Shown: piece by piece, positions 27,492 to 37,621 of the stretch
Layout of the letters: every line of letters starts with the position of its first letter
Position numbering within the stretch: the first letter of the stretch is position 1
DNA from: a bacterium
GTDB taxonomy: Bacteria; Cyanobacteriota; Vampirovibrionia; Gastranaerophilales; Gastranaerophilaceae
Direction of reading: 5' to 3'
DNA: 64,000 bases
Assembly: GCA_017396695.1 (NCBI GenBank)
Contig: JAFQLC010000018.1
Span: forward strand, 62,001 to 126,000
The notes under the pieces: generated by a model
The model's database searches: none
Told to the model about the DNA's origin: nothing
What the model saw: only the letters and a program-made list of their open reading frames with translations
Translations under genes and position numbers: made by a program

Positions 27492-27563
27492 GGTACGGTT
27501 TCGCACAAGCCCGCCAAACTCCTCGTTTGCCGTGCATGTGCTCACACACCAAAGACTCGCTTG
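27492..27563 (+). repeat. Dispersed 72-bp element, copy B
   Basis: Matches copy C at 37830-37901 in 66 of 72 positions by hand alignment, without gaps. The element has inverted arms around a conserved centre (CCAAACTCCTC, TTTGCC). It is followed directly by the palindromic module at 27564. Confidence 0.8.
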
Positions 27564-27596
27564 TTAAAATCTAGTGCGGTCGCACTACGATTTTAA
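27564..27596. repeat. Palindromic module, copy 1
   Basis: Arms TTAAAATCTAGTGCG and CGCACTACGATTTTAA pair over 15 bp with one bulged base and a 2-nt centre. The same module, with small changes, recurs at 37786-37816. Confidence 0.75.
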
Positions 27597-27606
27597 CTAC
27601 GCTCGC

Positions 27607-27630
27607 AAAAAAAAGAGGCGGTTAAGCCTC
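27607..27630 (-). terminator. Rho-independent terminator-like hairpin
   Basis: On the minus strand GAGGC pairs with GCCTC around a 6-nt loop and is followed by eight T. It comes after a first terminator at 27733-27770 and could serve as a back-up for metY or be part of the repeat region. Confidence 0.65.
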
Positions 27631-27732
27631 GTTGTTTGGAATTAAGAATAGCTGGAAGTATGAAAAAGATTAATTATATTTAACCTGTTTCATTACTCAT
27701 TCTCAATTAGCAAACTGGGTAATTTTGCCAAA

Positions 27733-27770
27733 TAAAAAGACTAACTCTTTTTGTTATTTGAGTTAGTCTT
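27733..27770 (-). terminator. Terminator after metY
   Basis: An 11-bp perfect stem (AAGACTAACTC with GAGTTAGTCTT) with a 12-nt loop is followed on the minus strand by TTTTTATTT. It lies 24 nt past the metY stop. Confidence 0.85.
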
Positions 27771-27793
27771 AAAATTTAATTTATTTTGAAATT

Positions 27794-29032
27794 TTATGAG
27801 CAAGCAGCTTTTAATGCTTGTTCCATATCTGCAATAATATCTTTTGCGTCTTCAATTCCAACGCAAAGTCTAATGAAATCGTCAGTTGCACCTGCTTCAA
27901 TTCGCTCTTGTGGTTTTAGTTGTTGGTGCGTAGTTGATGCTGGGTGAATAACAAGAGTTCTTGTGTCTCCTAAGTTTGCAATGTGTGTTAAAAGTTTCAC
28001 ATTATCAATAAATTTAGCGCCTGCTTCAATTCCGCCTTTAATCCCAAAACCTATCATCGCGCCATAACCGTTTTTCAAATATTTTTTGAAATTTGGGTCG
28101 TCTGAATAAGCTGGGTAATTAACCCATTCAACATATTCAGAATTTTTTAGAAATTCAGCAACACGCGCTGCATTTGAGCAGTGTTTTTCCATTCTAAGTG
28201 AAAGCGTCTGCATTCCCTGAAGTAGCATAAAGGCGTTGAATGGACTGATGGCGCAACCTGTGTCTCTCAAAATTGCAGCACGAGCTTTAACAATAAATGG
28301 TGCTTCATTTCCGTATGGCGAATTTGCGCCTAAATCTTCAAATTTACCTGATTTTTCCCAGTCAAATTTGCCACTATCAACAATAACACCTGCAATTGAT
28401 GTTCCGTGTCCGCCAATAAATTTTGTTGCACTATGGATTACAATATCTGCGCCAAATTCAATTGGTTTTAAAATAGGTGGGGGTGTTACTGTTGAATCCA
28501 CCACAAATGGAATATTATGCCTGTGCGCAACATCAGCTAACGCTTCAAGGTCTGCCATAATAAGTTTTGGATTTGCAAGAGTTTCTGCGTAAACAAATTT
28601 TGTTTTATCTGTGATTGCTGCTTCAAAATCTTTAGGGTTGTTTGAATCTATGAAATTAACTTTAATTCCAAAGGTTTTGAGGGTAACAGAGAATAAATTA
28701 AATGTTCCACCATATAGGGCAGTTGATGACACAATTTCATCGCCTGCTTGGCAAAGTGTTAGGACTGTCACAAGAACTGCGCTCATACCACTTGATGTTG
28801 CAAGTGCACCAACACCGCCTTCTAAAAGTGCCATTCTTTTTTCAAAAATATCTGTCGTTGGGTTCATTATTCTTGTGTATATGTTTCCAGCTTGACTCCC
28901 GTCAAATAACGCTGCAGCGTGGGCCGTGTTTTCAAATGAAAAAGCAGATGTTTGATATATTGGCACAGCACACGCGCCTGTTTCTTTTTCGTTTCTCCAA
29001 CCACCATGAATTAAAATTGTATCAAGTTCCAT
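27794..29032 (-). CDS. metY: O-acetylhomoserine aminocarboxypropyltransferase (sulfhydrylase)
   Basis: A PLP enzyme of the Cys/Met-metabolism family, 412 aa. MetY-type enzymes combine O-acetylhomoserine with sulfide to give homocysteine. The PLP lysine lies in VIHSATKFIGGHGTS, phosphate contacts in ATSSGMSAVLV, and YTRIMNPTTDIFEKR is the conserved N-terminal block. The length is above the usual 380-400 of MetB/MetC and suits MetY. An AGAGGAAAG site precedes the ATG. It lies 31 nt after fumarase, in the same direction. Direct sulfhydrylation fits a sulfide-rich anaerobic setting. O-succinylhomoserine use cannot be excluded by sequence alone. Confidence 0.9.
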   Translation of the reverse strand: MELDTILIHGGWRNEKETGACAVPIYQTSAFSFENTAHAAALFDGSQAGNIYTRIMNPTTDIFEKRMALLEGGVGALATSSGMSAVLVTVLTLCQAGDEIVSSTALYGGTFNLFSVTLKTFGIKVNFIDSNNPKDFEAAITDKTKFVYAETLANPKLIMADLEALADVAHRHNIPFVVDSTVTPPPILKPIEFGADIVIHSATKFIGGHGTSIAGVIVDSGKFDWEKSGKFEDLGANSPYGNEAPFIVKARAAILRDTGCAISPFNAFMLLQGMQTLSLRMEKHCSNAARVAEFLKNSEYVEWVNYPAYSDDPNFKKYLKNGYGAMIGFGIKGGIEAGAKFIDNVKLLTHIANLGDTRTLVIHPASTTHQQLKPQERIEAGATDDFIRLCVGIEDAKDIIADMEQALKAACS

Positions 29033-29063
29033 TTTCTTTCCTCTTTTTCTAAAAATTATATTC

Positions 29064-30335
29064 TTATTTTACAGTTAGTGGCAAATCTTTAACTTCTAAT
29101 TTATAAATTGCTTCTGGTCCAAATTCTTCGTATGCAACAATGTCGCAAGATGTGACACACCTTTGCATATAGCTTGCAATCCCGCCTATTGCTTCAAAAT
29201 AAATGCCGTCTTGGATGTTTCTTTCACCTTTTCCAATTGAGGCGAGAACTCCTTTTTCAAATAATATTGGAGCATATTTATCCATTCTAGATGATGTTGT
29301 AGGTCCAATTGGTCCAATAATTTCGTTTTCGTTTTTAGGACATGGCCCTGCGTAAAAAATAATTGAATTATTAATTTCAAATGGCAATTTTTCACCAATC
29401 TCCATTGTCTCAATAAGTTTTTTATGCGCCATATCTCTTGCAGTGTAAATTGTTCCAGAAAGCAAGATTTCATCACCTTTTTTTAGATTTTTGATTGTTT
29501 CAATTTCGTCCGTGTTTATTTTTTTGCCACTTGTCTCTGTTTTGGTTTCTTTAAATTCGTATGGTTTTGCGCCATATTTTATTTTGTTATCAGCAATTGT
29601 GGCGCTTGCATATCTTGCGCTATGGCAGTTGATATTTACACAAACAGGAAGTGAAGCAATATGCGTTTCAGATGTTAACATTTTGACTTCAAAAACATTA
29701 TCAATTTCAAGGTCAATTTCTTCTCCAAAATAAAGCGCTCGTTTTGCAAGGTATGTGCATTTTTCAATTGTTCCGCCAACTCCAACACCTACAGATAATG
29801 GTGGGCAAGAGTTTTTTACAGCATGATGCGCCACACTTTTTATATATTCAAAAATTTCTTCTTTTGTGCTCGTTGGCGAAAACATTTTTAACCCGCTCAT
29901 ATTTTCTGCGCCGCCACCTTTCAAGGCAACTAGAATGTTAATTTTATCTTCTTTTATAAAATCAAAATGAATTATTGCAGGAGTGTTTTTGCCGTTGTTG
30001 TTTCTGTCATATAAAGCGTCTTTGCATGTTGATTTTCTGTAGAATTTTTCTCTATAACAGTCTTCAACTGCTTTATTTATAACATCTTCTATAAATTCAC
30101 CTTCGATAGTCACATTTTGACCAATTTCAAAAAAGATTGTAACTTGCCCTGTATCTTGGCATAGAGGTCTTTTGTTATCGAATGCAATTTTTGCGTTTTC
30201 TAGAATTAAATTCTTTTTATTTTCATCAATTTTTGAAGATTTAATTTTATTGTAGATATTTTGAGGAAGCATGATATTTGCTTGTTCAATCAGGTTATAA
30301 ATTGCTTTACATATAGTGTTTGAGCTTATTTTCAT
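29064..30335 (-). CDS. fumA: Class I fumarate hydratase, alpha and beta regions fused
   Basis: A 423-aa iron-sulfur hydro-lyase. The alpha region covers about 1-260, with cluster-cysteine contexts PLCQDTGQVT, SCPPLSVGVGVGG and NINCHSARYASAT. The beta region covers about 275-423 (GDEILLSGTIYTARDMAHKK, FYAGPCPKNENEIIGPIGPT). Class I fumarases interconvert fumarate and malate with an oxygen-sensitive [4Fe-4S] cluster. The closely related L-tartrate dehydratase is an alternative. I start at 30335, where GAGGGAAG precedes the ATG; an upstream TTG/ATG extension to 30359 lacks such a site and would cover a divergent promoter. Many anaerobes encode these parts as two genes; here they are one chain. 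Confidence 0.88.
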   Translation of the reverse strand: MKISSNTICKAIYNLIEQANIMLPQNIYNKIKSSKIDENKKNLILENAKIAFDNKRPLCQDTGQVTIFFEIGQNVTIEGEFIEDVINKAVEDCYREKFYRKSTCKDALYDRNNNGKNTPAIIHFDFIKEDKINILVALKGGGAENMSGLKMFSPTSTKEEIFEYIKSVAHHAVKNSCPPLSVGVGVGGTIEKCTYLAKRALYFGEEIDLEIDNVFEVKMLTSETHIASLPVCVNINCHSARYASATIADNKIKYGAKPYEFKETKTETSGKKINTDEIETIKNLKKGDEILLSGTIYTARDMAHKKLIETMEIGEKLPFEINNSIIFYAGPCPKNENEIIGPIGPTTSSRMDKYAPILFEKGVLASIGKGERNIQDGIYFEAIGGIASYMQRCVTSCDIVAYEEFGPEAIYKLEVKDLPLTVK

Positions 30336-30352
30336 TCTTCCCTCATTGTGAG

Positions 30353-30380
30353 TTGACAATCAATAAAATAATAATATCAT
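30353..30380 (+). promoter_or_regulatory. Promoter of the 88-aa gene, leaderless
   Basis: TTGACA (30353-30358), 16 nt, then TATCAT (30375-30380), with the ATG at 30388. The transcript is predicted to begin at or next to the start codon. It is divergent from fumarase. Confidence 0.65.
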
Positions 30381-30387
30381 GTAAATT

Positions 30388-30654
30388 ATGAGGTTGATAC
30401 ATAAATTAAAAGCTTTTGAGAGAGCTATTGTATATTTACGTTGGGCGACAGATGAGGAGTTCGGCAGAATAAAATATGTAGGCGAGGATTTTATAGAATT
30501 TGAAATTCTTGATATGGACGAAATGCAGTTTAGCGATTGCGTTTTAATCAATTCTCAATTAATTCTTGAGGTTGTTATATCAGGATTTGAAATTTCAAAA
30601 ATCATTGCTGAAGTTTCAGCAGGGCTTCCTTCACCTAAAGAGCTTGATATATAG
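30388..30654 (+). CDS. Conserved-looking 88-aa protein, unknown function
   Basis: A small acidic protein beginning MRLIHKLKAFERAIVYLRW and rich in short beta-strand-like segments (GRIKYVGEDFIEFEILD, LILEVVISGFE). The pattern of alternating hydrophobic strands suggests a small barrel, perhaps Sm-like, but this is only an impression. There is no signal peptide or membrane segment. It has a near-consensus promoter and no ribosome-binding site. It ends 3 nt before the stop of the convergent 704-aa gene. I do not recognise a named family. The strong dedicated promoter suggests steady expression. Confidence 0.75.
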   Translation: MRLIHKLKAFERAIVYLRWATDEEFGRIKYVGEDFIEFEILDMDEMQFSDCVLINSQLILEVVISGFEISKIIAEVSAGLPSPKELDI

Positions 30655-30657
30655 AAA

Positions 30658-32772
30658 TTATACATATTTCATAATATCTGCTTCGGTTTCATCTGCAAGT
30701 TGCATTGCTTGAGCAACTTTTGCGCTTTGTTCTGGTGTGATGCCTGCTTCTTTGTAACCTTCGCTTGATGGAATATAGGTATAATTATCTGTTTTATTTG
30801 GTTCTGTTGTGATAGTTTCTATGTTTTCTATGTTTGCGCCTTCTGGTATTTGGTTTGTTGGCATATTTAAATTTTGCTCAGCAATTCCTTGCCCTTGCGG
30901 GTTTAATATGCTTGGTGGCATATTTTGAGCTTGTCCTTGTGGAATTGTTACATTTTGATTTTGTGTTTGAGTTTGTGGAGTTTGAAGCCCTAAAGCATTT
31001 AAAAGTGCTGGGTTTTGCATAATTTCTTCTGCTGGGTTTTGTCCTGCAAGAGCTGCTTTTTGAGCGTCATATTCTCTTAAAGTTTCAAGCAATGCTCTTG
31101 GATTTTGCATCACTGCGTTGAGTGCTTGTTCGTTTCCTTCTAGTGTTTGGAGAACTTCAGGGCTTCCCATCATTCTTGCTTTGAGTTCATTCGTTTCTGC
31201 TTCTGTTAATTCTGCGCCACCTGACATTTTATTTGCTTTTGCTTGTTTTTTTGCTTCTTTTGCAGCTTTTGCTTCAGCTTCTTCTTTTTTCATTTCAGTG
31301 GTTTTGCCAAAAATTGAGCTTGAAACTTTGCTTACAATTTTTCCGATGAATGGTGAAATTACAAACATTACGATTGCAAATCTGCCAGCACCGCCTGAGA
31401 AACGTTTTAACCAATTGCCAGCTTTTGCGATAATTTTGCTGCCACCTTTTAAGTCTGCAGTGTATGGTTTAATAGACTCAAGACCTGTTGAGAGGACTCT
31501 GCCTATTGCTTTAAATGGTTTATGATACCATTTCGAATCACCTTTTAATAATTGTTTTGCGAGTTTTTTGTCTGCAAGATATTGTGCTCTTGTGTATTTT
31601 GTTGCATCTTTAGCAGCTTCTGCAAGACCTTTGTTGATTTTTGCAAGTTGGTCTCTGTATGCTTTAACTGCCGCTTTTTGACCTGCAGTACCTTTGCCCA
31701 TACCCATATATTTAATTGAGTTTGCAGTATTAGAAAGTTTCATTTGCATTGGTAGTAATAAGAATGCGCCTAAGTCGTTTGACATTTCGTTTGCAAATGT
31801 TTTCCATTTTTCACCTTTTGGTGCTTTCATTGCTTTGTCTAAGGCTTGTGCCGTAATCATTGCTTGCAAAATAATTGCAAATTTTCCACCTGCATATCCG
31901 TTTGTTGTGCCTTCAACAATTTTTGTGAAACCAGATGTTAGTTTTTTACCGAGAGCAGTTCTTGCACCAGCGTTTTTTGCAAACTTATCACCCATGGCAC
32001 CAATGGTTTTGTTAGCCATTTCCATACCAGTTACTTCTCTTTTGAAGATTTTACTTGTAAGTTTTGTAATTGGGTTAGTGCCACTGCCTGTTGAGAATTT
32101 AATATTTTTTAGTTTATCGCTTTTTAATTGAGTAACAAGGTCATCAATTTCATCTAAATATTCTTTTGGGTCATTTCTAAAATTAGATAGTTTTTCTTTG
32201 AATGCTTTTATAGCATCATCGCCTGACAAGCCAAAACCTTTAGCAACTTCTGGGTTATTATCAAGACCTCTTGTTACCATATCGATAATATCTGTGGTTT
32301 GATAACCAATCATTCCGTTAGCTTGCATTCTTGCCATGCTATTAACAGTTTTTGTCGGTGTTGTAAGGAAAGGTAGCTTTTCAAGAATCCAATTTTTACC
32401 TTTGCCAATTGTGCTTGCAACTTTGCCAACCCCTGCTTTTCCAAGCCCATCGGAAACTTTATCACCAAATGAGCCGATTTTTCCAAGCATTGTTTGATTA
32501 TAATCTTCTTTTCTGAAGTTTTTGTTTAATAAAGAACAAATTCCAACAAATGCTGCCCAAAAACCACCTGTCATAATTTTTCCACGAGTGGACAATTCAA
32601 ACATACTGCTTGCAGCAGAGCCTGTTGGTGTGTTTTGAGCTTCTTGTTGAATATCTTGAGCACTTAAATTTTGAACACTAGTTGGCAAAACAGCATTAAC
32701 ATTTTGAGGGACTCTATCTTTTAAAGCCCCGTATGTTAGTGAATTTTGATTTGTTGGAATGCCTGAAACCAT
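30658..32772 (-). CDS. Large orphan protein, 704 aa, Ala/Lys/Gln-rich
   Basis: No family recognised. The first 60 residues are polar and Asn/Gln-rich, then comes a hydrophobic segment (MTGGFWAAFVGICSLL, about 67-82). The centre is helical and Lys/Gly/Ala-rich with repeated small motifs (GKAGVGK, STIGKGK). A second hydrophobic segment lies near 470-490 (RFAIVMFVISPFIGKIV), followed by a Lys/Ala coiled-coil-like stretch. A region with STI1-like NP-x-L pattern follows (MQNPRALLETL, IMQNPALLNALG, about 560-610), and the end is Pro/Gln/Asn-rich and disordered. There is no signal peptide. AGAGG precedes the ATG. It could be a membrane-tethered scaffold, but that is inference. Confidence 0.8.
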   Translation of the reverse strand: MVSGIPTNQNSLTYGALKDRVPQNVNAVLPTSVQNLSAQDIQQEAQNTPTGSAASSMFELSTRGKIMTGGFWAAFVGICSLLNKNFRKEDYNQTMLGKIGSFGDKVSDGLGKAGVGKVASTIGKGKNWILEKLPFLTTPTKTVNSMARMQANGMIGYQTTDIIDMVTRGLDNNPEVAKGFGLSGDDAIKAFKEKLSNFRNDPKEYLDEIDDLVTQLKSDKLKNIKFSTGSGTNPITKLTSKIFKREVTGMEMANKTIGAMGDKFAKNAGARTALGKKLTSGFTKIVEGTTNGYAGGKFAIILQAMITAQALDKAMKAPKGEKWKTFANEMSNDLGAFLLLPMQMKLSNTANSIKYMGMGKGTAGQKAAVKAYRDQLAKINKGLAEAAKDATKYTRAQYLADKKLAKQLLKGDSKWYHKPFKAIGRVLSTGLESIKPYTADLKGGSKIIAKAGNWLKRFSGGAGRFAIVMFVISPFIGKIVSKVSSSIFGKTTEMKKEEAEAKAAKEAKKQAKANKMSGGAELTEAETNELKARMMGSPEVLQTLEGNEQALNAVMQNPRALLETLREYDAQKAALAGQNPAEEIMQNPALLNALGLQTPQTQTQNQNVTIPQGQAQNMPPSILNPQGQGIAEQNLNMPTNQIPEGANIENIETITTEPNKTDNYTYIPSSEGYKEAGITPEQSAKVAQAMQLADETEADIMKYV

Positions 32773-33026
32773 GTAATAGTGCCTCTTTATATACTAAATA
32801 AAAACATTTTTTTGCTCATAATTGCTTTTTTTCAGATTAAACATATCTTTATGTGAATTAATTGTTACAAAACTTAATAAAGTCAGAATATGCAAACAAT
32901 GTTGAACTTAGACTTATAATGCGAATTTTCATAATAAAATTAATGCAAGTTGAGTAATTCTTTTGGGTTATATTTTTTCTTCTTTTGTGTTATAAGGTTT
33001 ATATAATCAGAAAATGGAGAAAAGAA

Positions 33027-34790
33027 ATGACAAACTCGGTTGGACAATTTGTTTTTATGCTTCATTCTCACTTACCTTTTTATAGAAAAGCAGGTATGTG
33101 GCCATTCGGTGAAGAATGTCTTTATGAATGTATGGCAGAAACTTATGTTCCTTTAATCAACATGATTGCAGAATTATATGATGAAGGTATCAAAGCAAAA
33201 TTAACAGTTGGCATTACACCAGTTCTTGCTGAACAATTGAACGATGAACACCTAAAACAAGGTTTCATCGAATACTTAGACAGACAAATTAAAGCAGTTT
33301 CAGAAGATTTGGAAAGATATCCTGACCCTGAAGTTGCTCACAGTCAACACTTAAAATATCTTGCAAAATATTATTTTGATTGGTTTACACACATTAAAGA
33401 TTTGTTCATCAATAAATTTGGCAAAGATTTAATTGGAAACTTCAAAAAATATCAAGATTTAGGTTGTATTGAAATTACAACATCTGGTGCAACACATGGT
33501 TTTTCACCACTACTTGCAACTGATTCAAACTTGAATGCTCAATTCAAAGTTGGTTCAGATACAACAAAAAGATTTTTCGGCAAAAAAGCAAAAGGTTGCT
33601 GGCTTCCAGAATGCGCTTACCGTCAAGGTTATGAATTTGTTGGAAAAGATGGCGAAAAGAAATGGCGTCCTGCTATTGAAGTAACTCTTCAAAACAACGA
33701 TATTGAATATTTCTTCACAGAATCTCATGTTATTGAAGGTGGAAATTCAATCGGTAATAGAAGAAGCATTGGTTGCTACGGAAACATTGAATACATTCCA
33801 CTTCCAAATCGTGAAAAAACAGGCTACGACACATATTCAGCATACTGGCTCCCAGATGCTCAAGTTGCTGTTATGGGAAGAAATGATAGAGCAGGCTATC
33901 AAGTTTGGTCTGCTGCAGATGGTTACCCAGGGGATGGTTGTTTCCGTGAATTCCACAGAAAAGACTGCAACTCTGGTATGCACTATTGGAGAATTACTTC
34001 AGAAACTGCAGACCTTGGTGATAAAATGCTTTACGACCCAGTGCTTGCAATGAATAAAGTAAATGAAAACTCAGACCACTATACAACTTTGATTTACCAC
34101 TTGTTAAATGATTATAAAATGGCAAATGGTGGCAAAGAAGGTCTTGTTATGGTTTCATTTGACACAGAACTTTACGGTCACTGGTGGTTTGAAGGTGTTG
34201 AATTTATTAAACAAGTTATTAAGAAATTCAACCAATATCTTCCAGAAGTTCAAATGATGACAGCTGGCGAATACCTAAGCGCTCACCCACCTGTTGAAGC
34301 AATTCAAATTCCTGAATCTTCATGGGGTCAAGGCGGACATTTCTGGGTATGGCAAAACCACTTAACAGAATGGATGTGGCCAATTATTCACTCTTGTGAA
34401 AAAAGAATTATCGAAATTGTTTCAAGATATGAAAAACAACCAAAAGATAATCCATTGCTTATGAGAGCATTGAATCAATTAGCTCGTGAAAACTTGCTAC
34501 TTCAAAGCTCAGACTGGCCATTCTTGATTACAACATGGCAAGCTAAAGACTATGCAACAGATAGATTCAGAGAACACGTTGCACGTTTTGAGCAAATTGC
34601 TGATATGATTGACGCTGGTTGCATTAACGAAGCTGAATTGCAAGAAATTGAATCAATTGATAACTGCTTTGCAGAAATTGATTACAGAGTTTACTTGCCA
34701 GTTGAAGAAGGAATGCTTCCTCAACAATCTGCAAAACTTGCTCCTTTGTATGAAGGTAGAGTTGAACAATTTGCAGCAATTAACAAATAA
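33027..34790 (+). CDS. GH57 1,4-alpha-glucan branching enzyme-like protein
   Basis: A 587-aa glycoside hydrolase family 57 protein of the DUF1957 branching-enzyme type. The N-terminus FVFMLHSHLPFYRKAGMWPF is typical. The nucleophile is E195 in CWLPECAYRQG and the acid/base is D379 in MVSFDTELYGHWW. The helical C-terminal region (WGQGGHFWVWQNHLTEWMWP) carries substrate-lining tryptophans. Such enzymes introduce alpha-1,6 branches in glycogen. There is no signal peptide, so it acts in the cytosol. I start at 33027, with GGAG about 9 nt upstream; an upstream extension is poorly supported. It stands alone with a terminator at 34822. A second GH57 gene lies at 53 kb. Confidence 0.9.
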   Translation: MTNSVGQFVFMLHSHLPFYRKAGMWPFGEECLYECMAETYVPLINMIAELYDEGIKAKLTVGITPVLAEQLNDEHLKQGFIEYLDRQIKAVSEDLERYPDPEVAHSQHLKYLAKYYFDWFTHIKDLFINKFGKDLIGNFKKYQDLGCIEITTSGATHGFSPLLATDSNLNAQFKVGSDTTKRFFGKKAKGCWLPECAYRQGYEFVGKDGEKKWRPAIEVTLQNNDIEYFFTESHVIEGGNSIGNRRSIGCYGNIEYIPLPNREKTGYDTYSAYWLPDAQVAVMGRNDRAGYQVWSAADGYPGDGCFREFHRKDCNSGMHYWRITSETADLGDKMLYDPVLAMNKVNENSDHYTTLIYHLLNDYKMANGGKEGLVMVSFDTELYGHWWFEGVEFIKQVIKKFNQYLPEVQMMTAGEYLSAHPPVEAIQIPESSWGQGGHFWVWQNHLTEWMWPIIHSCEKRIIEIVSRYEKQPKDNPLLMRALNQLARENLLLQSSDWPFLITTWQAKDYATDRFREHVARFEQIADMIDAGCINEAELQEIESIDNCFAEIDYRVYLPVEEGMLPQQSAKLAPLYEGRVEQFAAINK

Positions 34791-34821
34791 TTGATAAGCA
34801 ATTAGGCAAATTAATAATTTA

Positions 34822-34850
34822 AAACTCCCTCAAGATTGGGGGAGTTTTTT
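34822..34850 (+). terminator. Terminator after the GH57 branching enzyme
   Basis: AAACTCCC pairs with GGGAGTTT across a 10-nt loop and is followed by a run of T. It lies 32 nt past the stop. Confidence 0.9.
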
Positions 34851-34878
34851 GTATCTTTGTTTCAATTTTTTGTGTTGA

Positions 34879-35097
34879 TTATTTGTCAAAATCAAATAAA
34901 GTAGGTAATTTTATACCAAGTGCTCTTGAAATTTTGAATAACATTTTTGTTGAAGGATTACTTTTCCCACCTTCTAGTTTGCCTACATAAGTTGGGTGTA
35001 TTCCAACTTTTTCAGCTAAAAGTTCTTGAGTTAAATCTGCTTCAAGTCTATATTTCTTTATATTTGAACCTAATTTTTCTAAAATCTTGGTGTTCAT
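34879..35097 (-). CDS. XRE-family helix-turn-helix regulator
   Basis: A 72-aa Cro/CI-type DNA-binding protein consisting of a single HTH domain: LGSNIKKYRLEADLTQELLA, then VGIHPTYVGKLEGGKSNPS (recognition helix about 33-42) and LFKISRALGIKLPTLFDF. Such short proteins are usually autoregulators. I start at the ATG (35097) rather than the TTG at 35106, because a TATATT (35105-35110) would overlap the longer start. Two 16-bp direct repeats (35107-35147) fill the region between this gene and the divergent HAD gene, so they are probably its operator. Confidence 0.87.
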   Translation of the reverse strand: MNTKILEKLGSNIKKYRLEADLTQELLAEKVGIHPTYVGKLEGGKSNPSTKMLFKISRALGIKLPTLFDFDK

Positions 35098-35106
35098 ATT
35101 TGACAA

Positions 35107-35147
35107 TATAGACTGACACGCTTATTATTAGTATAGACTGATGCGCT
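35107..35147. promoter_or_regulatory. Direct-repeat operator between XRE and HAD genes
   Basis: TATAGACTGACACGCT (35107-35122) and TATAGACTGATGCGCT (35132-35147) match at 14 of 16 positions and are spaced 25 bp apart. On the minus strand each copy carries a -10-like box (CTATATT, CTATACT); the nearer one is 7 nt from the XRE ATG. This arrangement suits autorepression by the XRE protein. Confidence 0.55.
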
Positions 35148-35183
35148 AGTTTATAGGTTTAAATGCCAGCAAATAGGGGTTTT

Positions 35184-35525
35184 ATGCAAGAATTTAAAAA
35201 AACACTTTTAATTGATTTAGACGGTGTTTTGAATGAATATAAAGGTGGTTTTGATGAAAATTTTATTCCAAAACCAAAGCAAGGTGCAAAAGAATTTTTA
35301 GAAAAATTATGTGAAAATTTCGAATTAAGATTATACACAACAAGAAATAAAATTCTTGCTTCGAAGTGGCTTATAGAAAATAAAATTGATAATTATTTTA
35401 CAGATATTACAAACATAAAAGAGCTATCTTGGCTTGTGCTTGATGACAGGTGTTTGACATTTGATGGTAATTTTGAAAACGCACTTCATCAAATTCGAAA
35501 TTTCAAGCCTTGGTATAAAAAATAA
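35184..35525 (+). CDS. Small HAD-superfamily phosphatase-like protein
   Basis: A 113-aa HAD-fold protein without a cap domain. Motif I is LLIDLDGVLNEY with nucleophile and acid aspartates D10 and D12. Motif II is RLYTTRN, and a late acidic motif is VLDDRCLTF. The size resembles small cap-less HAD proteins sometimes annotated as BT0820-like; the substrate is unknown. I prefer the ATG at 35184, preceded by AGGGG, over an upstream ATG at 35163 that would add seven residues. It is divergent from the XRE regulator and probably under its control. Its stop lies within the following terminator stem. Confidence 0.78.
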   Translation: MQEFKKTLLIDLDGVLNEYKGGFDENFIPKPKQGAKEFLEKLCENFELRLYTTRNKILASKWLIENKIDNYFTDITNIKELSWLVLDDRCLTFDGNFENALHQIRNFKPWYKK

Positions 35526-35550
35526 AACCCTCTAAAACAGAGGGTTTTAT
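35522..35550. terminator. Bidirectional terminator between the HAD gene and tRNA-Arg
   Basis: A 12-bp perfect stem (arms 35522-35533 and 35539-35550) with a 5-nt loop, A-rich on the left and T-rich on the right, so it can work for both strands. The HAD stop codon is inside the left arm. Confidence 0.85.
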
Positions 35551-35560
35551 AGTTATAAAC

Positions 35561-35634
35561 TGTCCTCGAGAGGATTCGAACCTCCGACATTCACCTTAGG
35601 AGGGTGACGTTCTATCCTGCTGAACTACGAGGAC
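35561..35634 (-). tRNA. tRNA-Arg (anticodon CCU)
   Basis: The minus strand folds into a full cloverleaf. The acceptor is GTCCTCG with CGAGGAC and discriminator A. The D arm is GTTCAGCAGGATAGAAC. The anticodon stem TCACC/GGTGA holds loop CTCCTAA, giving anticodon CCU, which reads AGG. The T arm is GGAGGTTCGAATCCTCT. It is 74 nt long and the 3' CCA is not encoded. Confidence 0.95.
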
Positions 35635-35714
35635 AAACTTTGGAATAATTATACCAAAAAATGAAATGTTAATAAATTGTTTATTTTTTCATTAAATTAA
35701 AAATTGAGTGGTAA

Positions 35715-37598
<1,884 letters not shown>

Positions 37599-37621
37599 TT
37601 TCGTAAATACAATAAGCATTA

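Larger units (their letters stand above)
27301..27793. other. Non-coding stretch: repeat mosaic plus two minus-strand terminators
   Basis: About 500 bp without a convincing gene. It holds two copies of a 70-72-bp element, a palindromic module and two hairpin terminators. The part from 27631 to 27732 shows nothing recognisable. It is visibly richer in G+C (CTCGCTCG, TGCGGTCGCA) than the flanking genes. An apparent 73-codon frame across it is explained by the repeats. Confidence 0.7.

Noticed and set aside
27324-27545. Minus-strand open frame of 73 codons in the intergenic region
   Set aside because: It covers both copies of the dispersed repeat, has no ribosome-binding site and its protein pattern follows the repeats. 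It is better explained as non-coding.
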